From JABFSM01 sp052389555 (GTDB lineage Bacteria; Gemmatimonadota; Gemmatimonadetes; Gemmatimonadales; GWC2-71-9): a DNA stretch of 18,086 bases. The stretch covers positions 1 to 18,086 of the forward strand of contig JBQTHV010000069.1 in the NCBI GenBank assembly GCA_052389555.1, in the 5' to 3' direction. Within the stretch, counting starts at the first letter, position 1; the number at the start of each line of letters is the position of its first letter. The notes below the pieces were generated by a model. It did not search any database. It was given only the letters and a program-made list of their open reading frames with translations, and was not told where the DNA came from. Position numbers and translations under genes: made by a program. Positions 1 to 6,621 of this stretch are shown piece after piece.

Positions 1-407
1 CGATCTTTACCCAGGACGGCTCGAAGATCGTCTTCCACTTCGCGAATGCGGACGACTTGATACAGGGCCTCCCCAACTTCGAGATCTACATCATGAACGC
101 CGATGGGACGAATCCCGTCAACCTGACCAACCACCCCGCCGCCGATCAGGAGCCGGCGATCCTGGGGGACCAGATCCTGTTCGCGAGCAATCGGGCCGGC
201 GCGTTCCAGATCTTTTCGATGAATCTGGACGGGAGCAACCTGCAACAGCTCACCACCCAGGGCAATAACATCATGCCGGATGGATTCGTGGCTGCGGGCG
301 CTGGTAGTGGGGGCCTTCGTTCAGGACTGCTCGAGGGCCAGGCTCACAGCCTTCGCTATCGTCCCCAGCGCCCCATCCGGGATCGTTCGCGGATCAAGCA
401 CCACTAG
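1..407 (+). CDS. TolB-like beta-propeller (PD40/WD40-like) protein, C-terminal part
   Basis: Only the 3' end is in the window; the reading frame is open from position 3 and ends at TAG 405-407. It shows typical PD40 propeller blades: FTQDGSKIVF, then EIYIMNADGTN followed by LTNHPAADQEPAI, then ILFASNRAG, QIFSMNLDGSN and QLTTQG. Such blades occur in TolB, in secreted peptidases and in surface or periplasmic proteins; which one this is cannot be told without the N-terminus. The propeller pattern fades near position 290, after MPDGF. The last ~35 residues are Arg/Gly-rich and lie over the end of the convergent selA gene, with an 87-nt tail-to-tail overlap. That tail may be non-homologous extension, or the original stop may have been lost. 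Family assignment is good, exact function unknown. Confidence 0.75.
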   Translation, partial: IFTQDGSKIVFHFANADDLIQGLPNFEIYIMNADGTNPVNLTNHPAADQEPAILGDQILFASNRAGAFQIFSMNLDGSNLQQLTTQGNNIMPDGFVAAGAGSGGLRSGLLEGQAHSLRYRPQRPIRDRSRIKHH

Positions 408-1730
408 TTCGTTCTCGATCCGGGCGATGACCGGCGGCTTGCCCAGGCGAAGCCGGAGCGCGAGTCCCGCGGCGCCGAGCGGGCCGGGATCGATCGCGAC
501 CAGCATCGTCGGGAGCTTGGCCTCGGGGAAGGAGCCGCCGCCGACAGCTGAGGTGCCAGGACGCAAGACGGCTCGGTGGCTCGGCGGCTCGGCGGCTCGG
601 CGGTCGGCACTCGGCGCTCGGCTCTCGGCAGTTGATTCGATTGCTTGCTGGAGACGTGCGGCGCGATCTTGGATCTCCTCCTGGCTCATCGTGAGCATGC
701 GCAGGACCGGAATATCGCGGAGAGCCCGCTCGGGATCGTGATAGAGAGCGAGAGTCGCTTCGAGCCCCGCCAGCGTCATCTTGTCGGCCCGAAGAGCTCG
801 CGCGAGTGGGTTACGCTTGGCATGCGCGATCAGCTCCGTCTTGCCAACGAGGCACCCGGCCTGCGGTCCGCCGAGCAGCTTGTCTCCACTGAAGCAGATG
901 AGATCGGCTCCCGCCGCGACGGCATCCGCTACCCTCGGCTCGCTGGCAAGGCCGAAGCGCGACAGGTCGATCAGTAACCCGCTGCCAATGTCGTAGAGGT
1001 AAGGCACGCCCGCCGCCTGCGCGAGGCGAGCGAGCTCCGAGGGTGGCGGCGTGACCACGAATCCCGTCTGCTGGAAGTTCGAGCGATGAACGGTGAGTAC
1101 CGCGCCGAGTTGCGGTCCAATGGCGGTACGGTAGTCCGCAAGGTGAGTTCGGTTTGTGGTGCCCACTTCCCGGAGCGTGGCGCCGCTCTTCTCGAGAATC
1201 TCTGGAATCCGAAATGATCCGCCGATCTCGATCAGCTCGCCGCGGGAGATCAGCACCTCTTTCCCGGCCGCAACAACATTCAGCGCCAGGAGCAGCGCGC
1301 CCGCCGCGTTGTTGACGACCAAAGCATCCTCGGTCGCGGTGAGCGACGCCAGCAGGCCGGCACAATGATCGGCTCGGCTTCCCCGGGTGCCGGTGGCGGT
1401 GTCCAGCTCGAGCGTGCTGTACCCCTCGGCCACCGCGCGGATCGCGTCCAGCGCGGTGCGAGCCAAGGGAGCCCGACCGAGGTTGGTGTGGAGGACCACA
1501 CCCGTTGCGTTGAAGACGGTGTGCAAGGACGGCGCGGTGTGCCGTTCGACCCGCTCGGCCACGTCCACGGTCCAATCGTCGGGAATGGGACCGCCGTCCC
1601 GGGCCGACGCTACTGCCTCCCTGACTGCCGCCACGACGAGGTTCCGGGGCGCGGTCGCGAGCAGCGCCTGGATGCCCGGATCCTCGAGCAGCCGGTTGAC
1701 TGAGGGCAGGGCGCGGCGGGGATCGGCCAT
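321..1730 (-). CDS. selA: L-seryl-tRNA(Sec) selenium transferase (selenocysteine synthase)
   Basis: This PLP enzyme converts Ser-tRNA(Sec) to Sec-tRNA(Sec) using selenophosphate. The 469-residue product has the family's usual length and start (LPSVNRLLEDP), the VFNATGVVLHTNLGR segment, and the PLP-lysine motif CFSGDKLLGGPQAG with the lysine near residue 284. The C-terminal VGGGSFPEAKLPT segment is also typical. Residues ~368-387 (ESRAPSADRRAAEPPSHRA) are not typical of SelA and are encoded by a heptamer repeat (571-629). The ATG at 1730 has a Shine-Dalgarno AGGAA six nt upstream, and that site is part of a CGGGTTAGG motif. The gene starts 9 nt after the lipoprotein stop, so it is probably co-transcribed with it. 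selB, the tRNA(Sec) gene and a selenoprotein are not visible in this window. Confidence 0.95.
   Translation of the reverse strand: MADPRRALPSVNRLLEDPGIQALLATAPRNLVVAAVREAVASARDGGPIPDDWTVDVAERVERHTAPSLHTVFNATGVVLHTNLGRAPLARTALDAIRAVAEGYSTLELDTATGTRGSRADHCAGLLASLTATEDALVVNNAAGALLLALNVVAAGKEVLISRGELIEIGGSFRIPEILEKSGATLREVGTTNRTHLADYRTAIGPQLGAVLTVHRSNFQQTGFVVTPPPSELARLAQAAGVPYLYDIGSGLLIDLSRFGLASEPRVADAVAAGADLICFSGDKLLGGPQAGCLVGKTELIAHAKRNPLARALRADKMTLAGLEATLALYHDPERALRDIPVLRMLTMSQEEIQDRAARLQQAIESTAESRAPSADRRAAEPPSHRAVLRPGTSAVGGGSFPEAKLPTMLVAIDPGPLGAAGLALRLRLGKPPVIARIENELVVLDPRTIPDGALGTIAKAVSLALEQS
571..629. repeat. GAGYGCC heptamer array within selA
   Basis: Degenerate tandem heptamers and octamers (GAGNGCC, GAGCCGCC; on the + strand they read GGCACTCGGCGCTCGG). 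They lie in frame inside selA and encode ~20 residues rich in Ala, Glu, Arg, Ser and Pro just before the conserved VGGGSFP segment. The same unit occurs in valS (twice) and after thrS, always with GCCGAG on the sense strand. Confidence 0.85.
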
Positions 1731-1736
1731 CGTTCG

Positions 1737-1741
1737 TTCCT
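1737..1741 (-). promoter_or_regulatory. ribosome binding site of selA, nested in a CGGGTTAGG motif
   Basis: On the minus strand AGGAA lies 6 nt before the selA ATG. Its AGG is the end of the motif copy at 1739-1747, and the preceding TAG of the same motif is the lipoprotein stop. One 9-mer therefore carries a stop codon and part of the next gene's ribosome-binding site. Confidence 0.55.
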
Positions 1742-3119
1742 AACCCGGAGGTCTCCTAACCCGCCCGGAGTCGGGCGGAGGCCGGGCGGCAGTGGTGTCG
1801 GGCCGGGCCCGTTCCGGCACCGTGAAGCCGCCCAGGGCCACCCCGGCCACCCGGGAGACATTCTCCACCCCTTGCACCACAACCGCATAGGTACGTCCGG
1901 GAATCAGGGGCTCTCCCAGACGGATCACCAGGCGATCGAACAGCGCGGGCTTGGTTCGGAGCGGTGCTCTTCCCGCGGTGTCCGCCCCCACGGGTTGCTG
2001 GCGTTCCGCGCCGGGAATCCGGATCTCGGCGGCACGACGCGCGCGGGCGATGGAGTCGGCCCGAATGCTATCGGCGCGAGCCCGCGCGATGGAGTCGGCC
2101 CGAATACTGTCGGCCCGGGCGCGCCCCCCTGGAGTCGTATCAATGACTGGCTGGGGCCGAAAAAGCGTGTCGAACTCGGCAGGCGGCAGAATTCGTTCGA
2201 CCGGCAGCGGCACGGAGTCGGGCAGGAGCAGCACCCGAACCGAGTCTGTGGGCAGACGCTGGTATGGATTGAGCGACTGGGAGAACGTGATGCCGATGGA
2301 GAGCGAGTCGCGAACTTGCGTGCCGGCGATGCGGGCGGGAATCGTGTCGTGCCGGAAGGCCCAGATTTCGCCGACGCTGTCCCGGCCGGCGGCGACCCGC
2401 ACGCTGTCGAAATCCTCGCGCGGGTCCCAGCGCAGATCACGGTTCTGATCGATCGCGCCGAACACCAGATACTCGCCTCGCGGAATCGGTCCCAGCGCAA
2501 ACCAGCCCGCCGAGTCTGCCATGGTTCGGTAGGCAAGGCTGTCGGGCAGCAGCACCGCTTCGACCAGGCCGTTCACCGCGACTGGGCGCTGATTGGCCCA
2601 GGAGACCACCCGTCCACGCAGGGTCCAGTCCGGCAGCGGCCCACCGGTCGTGAAAGTTACGACGGCGCGGCCCTCACTCCGGTTGCCCGAGAGATCCGCC
2701 ACCCCCGGCAGCAATTCCACTCGATAGGCCCGATTCGGCTGCCAGTCCTCGCGAGGTCGCGCGGTGATCCGAGTTCGCCGCCAGCGGACCTGCGGCACGG
2801 CGCTGGTGGGAGACAGGATGACCAGCTTCTCCAGATCGCCGGTGCCGAGTCCGAAGTTGGGAGAGCCGCCCTCCGAGATGACCTCGTTGAACTGGAACGA
2901 GACTTCGCCGTCGAACCCGGGAATGGCGGCGAGCGTATCAGGCGAAGTCGCGACGATCTCCGGAGGGGCGCGATCCTCCGGGCCGCCGGGAGGGGGCTGC
3001 ACCCTTGCACAGGCGACCAGTAAAGTGAGAGGTAAGAGGTGAGAGGTGAGAGGTGAGAGGTAAGAGGTGAGAGGTGAGGAGCGGCCAGCAACGGCGGGCC
3101 GGCTGCCCGTTACGGCCAT
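1740..3119 (-). CDS. Ig-like (Big_5) domain lipoprotein
   Basis: A 459-residue predicted lipoprotein. The signal peptide has an N-region with two Arg, a hydrophobic stretch and a lipobox LLVAC with the acylated Cys at residue 37. The mature start (PPPGGPEDRAPPEIV) and the VSFQFNEVI segment match the SbsA-type Ig-like (Big_5) domain of cell-envelope lipoproteins in the Bacteroidota/Gemmatimonadota area. Then comes a carboxypeptidase-regulatory-like beta domain (LRGRVVSW...GPIPRGEYLVFGAIDQNRD). A charged segment with two 13-residue ADSIRADSIARAR repeats and a Pro/Arg-rich tail follow. ATG 3119 was chosen because signal-peptide features follow it; an in-frame GTG at 3140 is an alternative. The hydrophobic core is encoded by tandem heptamers (3025-3079). 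The TAG stop lies inside a CGGGTTAGG motif. The gene sits between valS and selA, with no obvious functional link to either. Confidence 0.8.
   Translation of the reverse strand: MAVTGSRPAVAGRSSPLTSYLSPLTSHLLPLTLLVACARVQPPPGGPEDRAPPEIVATSPDTLAAIPGFDGEVSFQFNEVISEGGSPNFGLGTGDLEKLVILSPTSAVPQVRWRRTRITARPREDWQPNRAYRVELLPGVADLSGNRSEGRAVVTFTTGGPLPDWTLRGRVVSWANQRPVAVNGLVEAVLLPDSLAYRTMADSAGWFALGPIPRGEYLVFGAIDQNRDLRWDPREDFDSVRVAAGRDSVGEIWAFRHDTIPARIAGTQVRDSLSIGITFSQSLNPYQRLPTDSVRVLLLPDSVPLPVERILPPAEFDTLFRPQPVIDTTPGGRARADSIRADSIARARADSIRADSIARARRAAEIRIPGAERQQPVGADTAGRAPLRTKPALFDRLVIRLGEPLIPGRTYAVVVQGVENVSRVAGVALGGFTVPERARPDTTAARPPPDSGRVRRPPG
2047..2124 (-). repeat. 39-bp tandem repeat inside the lipoprotein gene
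   Basis: Two near-identical 39-bp units begin at 2047 and 2086 (GCGATGGAGTCGGCCCGAAT followed by diverging bases). Each encodes a 13-residue charged unit around ADSIRADSIARAR on the minus strand. The period is a multiple of three, so copy-number change would keep the frame. Such charged ADSIRA runs are likely helical linkers. Confidence 0.8.
3025..3079. repeat. GAGAGGT heptamer array (left arm), encodes the signal-peptide core
   Basis: About seven tandem copies of GAGAGGT (variants AAGAGGT) on the + strand. Read on the minus strand they encode SPLTSYLSPLTSHLLPLTL, the hydrophobic region of the lipoprotein signal peptide. An inverted array of the same unit lies at 3123-3177, and the start codon lies between the two. 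Confidence 0.85.
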
Positions 3120-3122
3120 TGT

Positions 3123-3177
3123 CTCCCTCTCACCTCTCACTTCTCACCTCTCACCTTTCTTTCACCTCTCACCTTTC
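3123..3177. repeat. GAGAGGT heptamer array (right arm, inverted), SD-like leader of the lipoprotein gene
   Basis: Degenerate TCACCTC-type heptamers on the + strand. In the leftward transcript this is the leader between the valS stop (3169) and the lipoprotein ATG (3119). It reads as repeated GAGGTGA, which matches the Shine-Dalgarno complement (GGAGGTGA); the nearest copy (3130-3136) is 10 nt from the ATG and a GAGGGAG lies 3 nt from it. It is complementary to the array at 3025-3079, so the mRNA could fold into a long stem with the start codon in a loop of about 43 nt. Confidence 0.8.
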
Positions 3178-6006
3178 GGCGCAGCCGAGCCGCCGCCGGC
3201 GTTCGGCGAGTGCCTCGGCCTGCTCGCGCCACGCGGCAAGTTTTTCCCGCTCCCGCGCCACGACCGGGGCCGGAGCCTTGGCCAGAAAGGCCGGGTTGGC
3301 AAGCTTGGCCTCCTGGCCGCGGGTTAGGCTCGTCAGTCGCTCCAGCTCGGTTCGGAGCCGGCCGCATTCCTTCTCGACATCGACCAGATCGCCCAGCGGG
3401 ATGCTGATGGCCGACCCGTCCGAGAGCACCGCGCTGGCCGTTCCATCCTCCGATCCGCCCCCCGCGCCATCCCGCAGGGTGAGACTCGAGACCTTGGCGA
3501 GGCGGCTGATCGTCGGCCGATCGGTACCAAGCACGCTGCGAAGAGCGGAGCCCGGATTGCTCGCGGTCGCTCGCACCGGCTGGCCGGGCGGTACATTGTA
3601 CTCGGCCCGGATCGACCGCAGGGCAGTCACCATCTCCTGCAGGATCGCGAACCGGCGAAGGGCCTCGGGGTCGCGGGCGCGGGGGTCAGTCCGAGGCCAC
3701 GGAACTACCATGAGGCGGCTCGGCACTCGCCGCTCGGCACTCCGCGGCCCGGCGCTCGGCGGCTCGGCGCCTCGGCGGCTCGGCGGCTCGGCCGAAATCA
3801 GTGCGGCGTGGAGTGACTGCCAGAGTTGCTCGGTGATAAACGGCATGATCGGCTGGAGCAGCCGCAGCGCGACCTGAAACACCTGCGTCACCACCGCGCG
3901 GGCCACATCGCCGCCGGGCTGCTCGCCGAGGAGGCGCGGCTTGATGGTCTCGAGGTACCAGTCGGCCAGATCACTCCAGAGGAACCGGTGCAGGGCCAGC
4001 GCCGCGTCGTTCAGCCGGAACCGCTCGTAGGCCTCGGTGGCCTCGCGCACCGTCTCCTCGCAGCGGGCCAGGATCCAGCGGTCCGCGAGGGCGAGCTGGT
4101 CGTGCCGAACCACACCCTCATCCGTGCCGCTGAGTGGCCGCACCGGTCCATCGAGATGCGAGAGAATGAACCGGCCCAGGTTCCAGAGCTTGTTGGCGAA
4201 GTTGCGGCCGGACGCGAACGAGCCTTCGAGGTCGCCCGGGTCGAGAATCAGATCGGTCCCCACCGAGAGGCCGGACACCACGGTGTAGCGCAGCGCGTCG
4301 GCACCGTAGTGCGCGATCACCGCCAGGGGATCGATCCCGTTGCCGAGCGACTTCGACATCTTGCGGTGCTGGGTGTCCCGCACGGTACCGTGGAGATACA
4401 CGGTATGGAACGGGATTTCGCCCATGAACTCGAGGCCGGCGATGATCATCCGGGCCACCCAGAAGAACAGAATCTCCGGTGCAGTGACCAGCACATCCCC
4501 CGGATAGAAGCGCGCCAGATCCGGCCTGCGCTCGGGCCAGCCCAGGCTCGAGAACGGCACCAGCTGGGAGGAGAACCAGGTATCGAGCACGTCCTCGTCC
4601 TGGCGCACTGGGCCGGCACAGGCGGGACAACGGGTTAGGTCGATTCGGCTCGCGACGACCGTGGCGCAGCCGTCGCAGTACCAGACCGGGATCCGATGGC
4701 CCCACCAGAGCTGCCGGGAGATACACCAGTCGCGGATGTTCTCCATCCACTGGGCATACTCGGCGCCCCGATGCTCGGGGATGAACTTCACCCGCCGGTT
4801 GTGATAGGCTCGAAGCGCCGGCTCGGCCAGCGGCTTCATCCGCACGAACCACTGGTCCGAGAGCCGCGGCTCGACGATCGTGTCGCATCGGTAACAGCGC
4901 CCTACCGCATGGCGATGGCGTTCTACCTTCTCCACGAGACCTTGGGCGGTGAGGTCCTCGACCACGCGCCGCCGCGCCTCGAAGCGGTCGAGGCCGCTAT
5001 AGGCGGCGGGTGCCGCGTCGCTCATCACGGCATGGTCGGTCATCACGTCGATGGCCGGCAAGTTGTGCCGCTGGGCGATCTCGAAGTCGAGCGGGTCATG
5101 CGCCGGCGTCACCTTGACCGCTCCGGTGCCGAAGTCCGGATCGACGGCTGAGTCCGCGATCACCGGAATCGTGCGATCGGTGAGCGGTAGCCGAACCTCC
5201 CGCCCGATCAGATGCCGGTATCGCGCATCATTCGGGTGAACGGCAACTGCGGTGTCACCCAGCATCGTTTCGGGCCGCGTCGTCGCGACGATCAGATACT
5301 CATCGCCGTCAGCGAGTGGGTAACGCAGGTGCCAGAGCTTGCCCTCGGTCTCCTCTTTCTCGACTTCCTCGTTGGAGAGCGCGGTAAGGCAACGCGGACA
5401 CCAGTTGATGATGTACTTGCCGCGATAGATGAGTCCCTTCTCATAGAGCGTAACGAACACCTCGCGCACCGCCCGCGAGAGATCATCGTCGAGCGTGAAA
5501 TAGGTACGCTGCCAGTCACAGCTCGCGCCGAGGGCGCGAAGCTGGTCGAGAATGCGGGAGCCGGTAGCGTCGACGTGGTTCCATACCCGCCGGACGAAGG
5601 CTTCCCGCCCCAGCTCGAATCGAGTCTTCCCCTCTTCCGCGAGCATCCGCTCGACCACGTTCTGGGTGGCAATTCCGGCGTGGTCGGTGCCCGGCAGCCA
5701 CAGCACGTCGCGTCCCCTCATCCGCTCGAACCGGATCAGCACGTCCTGCACCGCATTGTTGAGCCCGTGACCCATGTGGAGCTCGGCGGTCACGTTGGGC
5801 GGGGGCATCATGATCACGTACGGGCGTGGCTCGGCACTCGGCGCTCGGTGCTCGGCACTCGGCACTCGGCGCTCGGCGGCTCGGCGGTCGGATGCCGGAC
5901 GGAAGAGTCCCTCGCGCTCCCACTCCGCGTAGAGCGCACTCTCGATTCCGGTGGGATCGTATTGCGGAGGGAGAGTTGAACGCTGGGAGAGCTTGCCTCG
6001 ACTCAT
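3169..6006 (-). CDS. valS: valyl-tRNA synthetase
   Basis: Class I synthetase charging tRNA(Val), 945 residues, within the family range. Residues 11-37 give the usual ValRS opening (PPQYDPTGIESALYAEWE). The HIGH motif is HMGH at residues 77-80 after MMPPPNVTAEL. The editing domain carries ATTRPETMLGDTAVAVHP, RKMSKSLGNG (lysine ~549) is the KMSKS loop, and an anticodon-binding domain and the C-terminal coiled-coil arm (LVDVEKECGRLRTELERL) follow. ATG 6006 overlaps the upstream stop as ATGA; the frame is open further upstream but lacks ValRS similarity. Two loops, residues ~39-61 and ~738-764 (SAEPPSRRGAEPPSAGP), are encoded by GAGYGCC heptamer repeats and sit where ValRS proteins vary. CGGGTTAGG lies antisense at 3320 and 4631, each encoding LTR. 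Confidence 0.96.
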   Translation of the reverse strand: MSRGKLSQRSTLPPQYDPTGIESALYAEWEREGLFRPASDRRAAERRVPSAEHRAPSAEPRPYVIMMPPPNVTAELHMGHGLNNAVQDVLIRFERMRGRDVLWLPGTDHAGIATQNVVERMLAEEGKTRFELGREAFVRRVWNHVDATGSRILDQLRALGASCDWQRTYFTLDDDLSRAVREVFVTLYEKGLIYRGKYIINWCPRCLTALSNEEVEKEETEGKLWHLRYPLADGDEYLIVATTRPETMLGDTAVAVHPNDARYRHLIGREVRLPLTDRTIPVIADSAVDPDFGTGAVKVTPAHDPLDFEIAQRHNLPAIDVMTDHAVMSDAAPAAYSGLDRFEARRRVVEDLTAQGLVEKVERHRHAVGRCYRCDTIVEPRLSDQWFVRMKPLAEPALRAYHNRRVKFIPEHRGAEYAQWMENIRDWCISRQLWWGHRIPVWYCDGCATVVASRIDLTRCPACAGPVRQDEDVLDTWFSSQLVPFSSLGWPERRPDLARFYPGDVLVTAPEILFFWVARMIIAGLEFMGEIPFHTVYLHGTVRDTQHRKMSKSLGNGIDPLAVIAHYGADALRYTVVSGLSVGTDLILDPGDLEGSFASGRNFANKLWNLGRFILSHLDGPVRPLSGTDEGVVRHDQLALADRWILARCEETVREATEAYERFRLNDAALALHRFLWSDLADWYLETIKPRLLGEQPGGDVARAVVTQVFQVALRLLQPIMPFITEQLWQSLHAALISAEPPSRRGAEPPSAGPRSAERRVPSRLMVVPWPRTDPRARDPEALRRFAILQEMVTALRSIRAEYNVPPGQPVRATASNPGSALRSVLGTDRPTISRLAKVSSLTLRDGAGGGSEDGTASAVLSDGSAISIPLGDLVDVEKECGRLRTELERLTSLTRGQEAKLANPAFLAKAPAPVVAREREKLAAWREQAEALAERRRRLGCAER
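3715..3793. repeat. GAGYGCC heptamer array within valS (C-terminal region)
   Basis: Tandem 7-8-bp units (sense strand GAGCCGCC, GAGTGCC) covering ValRS residues ~738-764. They lie between the helix ending ...LHAALI and the RLMVVPWPRTD strand. The insert keeps the reading frame. Confidence 0.85.
5827..5891. repeat. GAGYGCC heptamer array within valS (N-terminal region)
   Basis: Nearly perfect heptamers on the + strand (CTCGGCG/CTCGGCA units). They encode ValRS residues ~39-61 (SDRRAAERRVPSAEHRAPSA), between EREGLF and the nucleotide-binding MMPPPNVT strand. Most ValRS proteins have only a few residues here. Confidence 0.85.
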
Positions 6007-6443
6007 GCGGTCCGCGGAGTCTCTTCCGGCGCGGGCCGTTCCGCGTGATCGTCCTCGCCGCGTACCAGCAATCGATTGGCGATCTCGACGCCACCGGATG
6101 CTGCCCGAGCCAGCCGGTAGGCAAGCGTGCGGGCTCCCCGGCTCTGGACCCAGCCCCTGAGCTCGAGTCCCCGGCTTCCCCGCGAGCGCACCTCGATCGC
6201 TTGCTCGCTCAGGGCGGGTTCGGCGGCGATGGCGTCGAGTACTTTCGCCATCAGCTCGAGGCGGCCCCGCGGGGTGTGGTGGGCGGGCTTGCGGTAACGC
6301 ACCAGCCGGCCGAGCCGGTGGTGCGCATTGGCCCCCACGAGCTCGCTCACCACGAATCCCGCGGCGACCCCGGCCAACACGCCGCACAGCGCCCAGGCGA
6401 TGACCTCTCCGACCCGCCGCTCCCGAACGACTGCCAGTGCCAT
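6003..6443 (-). CDS. membrane-anchored BON-domain protein
   Basis: A 146-residue protein. Residues ~12-36 (GEVIAWALCGVLAGVAAGFV) form one N-terminal membrane segment or anchor. A basic stretch follows (HHRLGRLVRYRKPAHHTPRG). The C-terminal half looks like a BON domain: AIAAEPALSEQAIEVRSRG, then LELRGWVQSRG, AASGGVEIANRLLVRGE. BON domains bind phospholipid or sit in envelope proteins. It is the first gene of the leftward unit, and its TGA overlaps the valS ATG (ATGA at 6003-6006), which implies translational coupling. The start ATG 6443 has no clear Shine-Dalgarno sequence. Domain assignment is by pattern only; the actual role is unknown. Confidence 0.65.
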   Translation of the reverse strand: MALAVVRERRVGEVIAWALCGVLAGVAAGFVVSELVGANAHHRLGRLVRYRKPAHHTPRGRLELMAKVLDAIAAEPALSEQAIEVRSRGSRGLELRGWVQSRGARTLAYRLARAASGGVEIANRLLVRGEDDHAERPAPEETPRTA

Positions 6444-6489
6444 CGGGTTAAGTTAATACGTTTTGCATGACCCGGTGAACCACGAACCC
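6444..6489. promoter_or_regulatory. divergent promoter region
   Basis: Only 46 bp separate the starts of the leftward (BON-valS) and rightward (small ORF-thrS) units. The interval holds a rare AT-rich island (6447-6470: GTTAAGTTAATACGTTTTGC). TATTAA on the minus strand and TTAATAC on the plus strand could serve as -10 elements. No convincing -35 box could be assigned, so this is positional inference. CGGGTTAAG (6444-6452) is one base away from the dispersed CGGGTTAGG motif. Confidence 0.35.
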
Positions 6490-6621
6490 ATGCGGCGACT
6501 TCCGATCCTGCGACTCGTTCTGCTCAGCGCGCTGATTCTCGCCGGTATCGGCCTGTTTCTCGCGCTCTCGCCAAGGGCAGCGCCGCTGGTCGTCCCTGCC
6601 GCCGCGGACGCCGGCCCGTGA
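6490..6621 (+). CDS. small single-span membrane protein upstream of thrS
   Basis: A 43-codon open frame starting at ATG 6490. Its product begins MRRLPILRLVLLSALILAG, continues with IGLFLAL and ends in an Ala/Pro-rich tail (VVPAAADAGP). The basic N-terminus and hydrophobic stretch of ~20 residues predict one membrane segment or an uncleaved signal anchor. The TGA stop overlaps the thrS GTG start (GTGA, 6618-6621), the same coupling seen at other junctions here. It fills the whole space between the divergent promoter and thrS. I do not recognise a family. It could instead be a leader whose translation sets thrS expression, or a chance frame. Confidence 0.45.
   Translation: MRRLPILRLVLLSALILAGIGLFLALSPRAAPLVVPAAADAGP

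Noticed and set aside
1872..3023. 383-codon frame on the plus strand opposite the lipoprotein gene
   Set aside because: Antisense shadow rich in Arg/Gly/Pro with no domain; the minus-strand frame has a signal peptide and Ig-like domain.
3826..4638. 270-codon frame on the plus strand opposite valS
   Set aside because: Antisense to ValRS core motifs, no similarity to a known family.
6007..6387. N-terminal extension of valS from an upstream start at 6387
   Set aside because: The added 127 residues are Arg/Pro-rich without ValRS similarity and overlap the BON gene in another frame; ATG 6006 gives the normal start.
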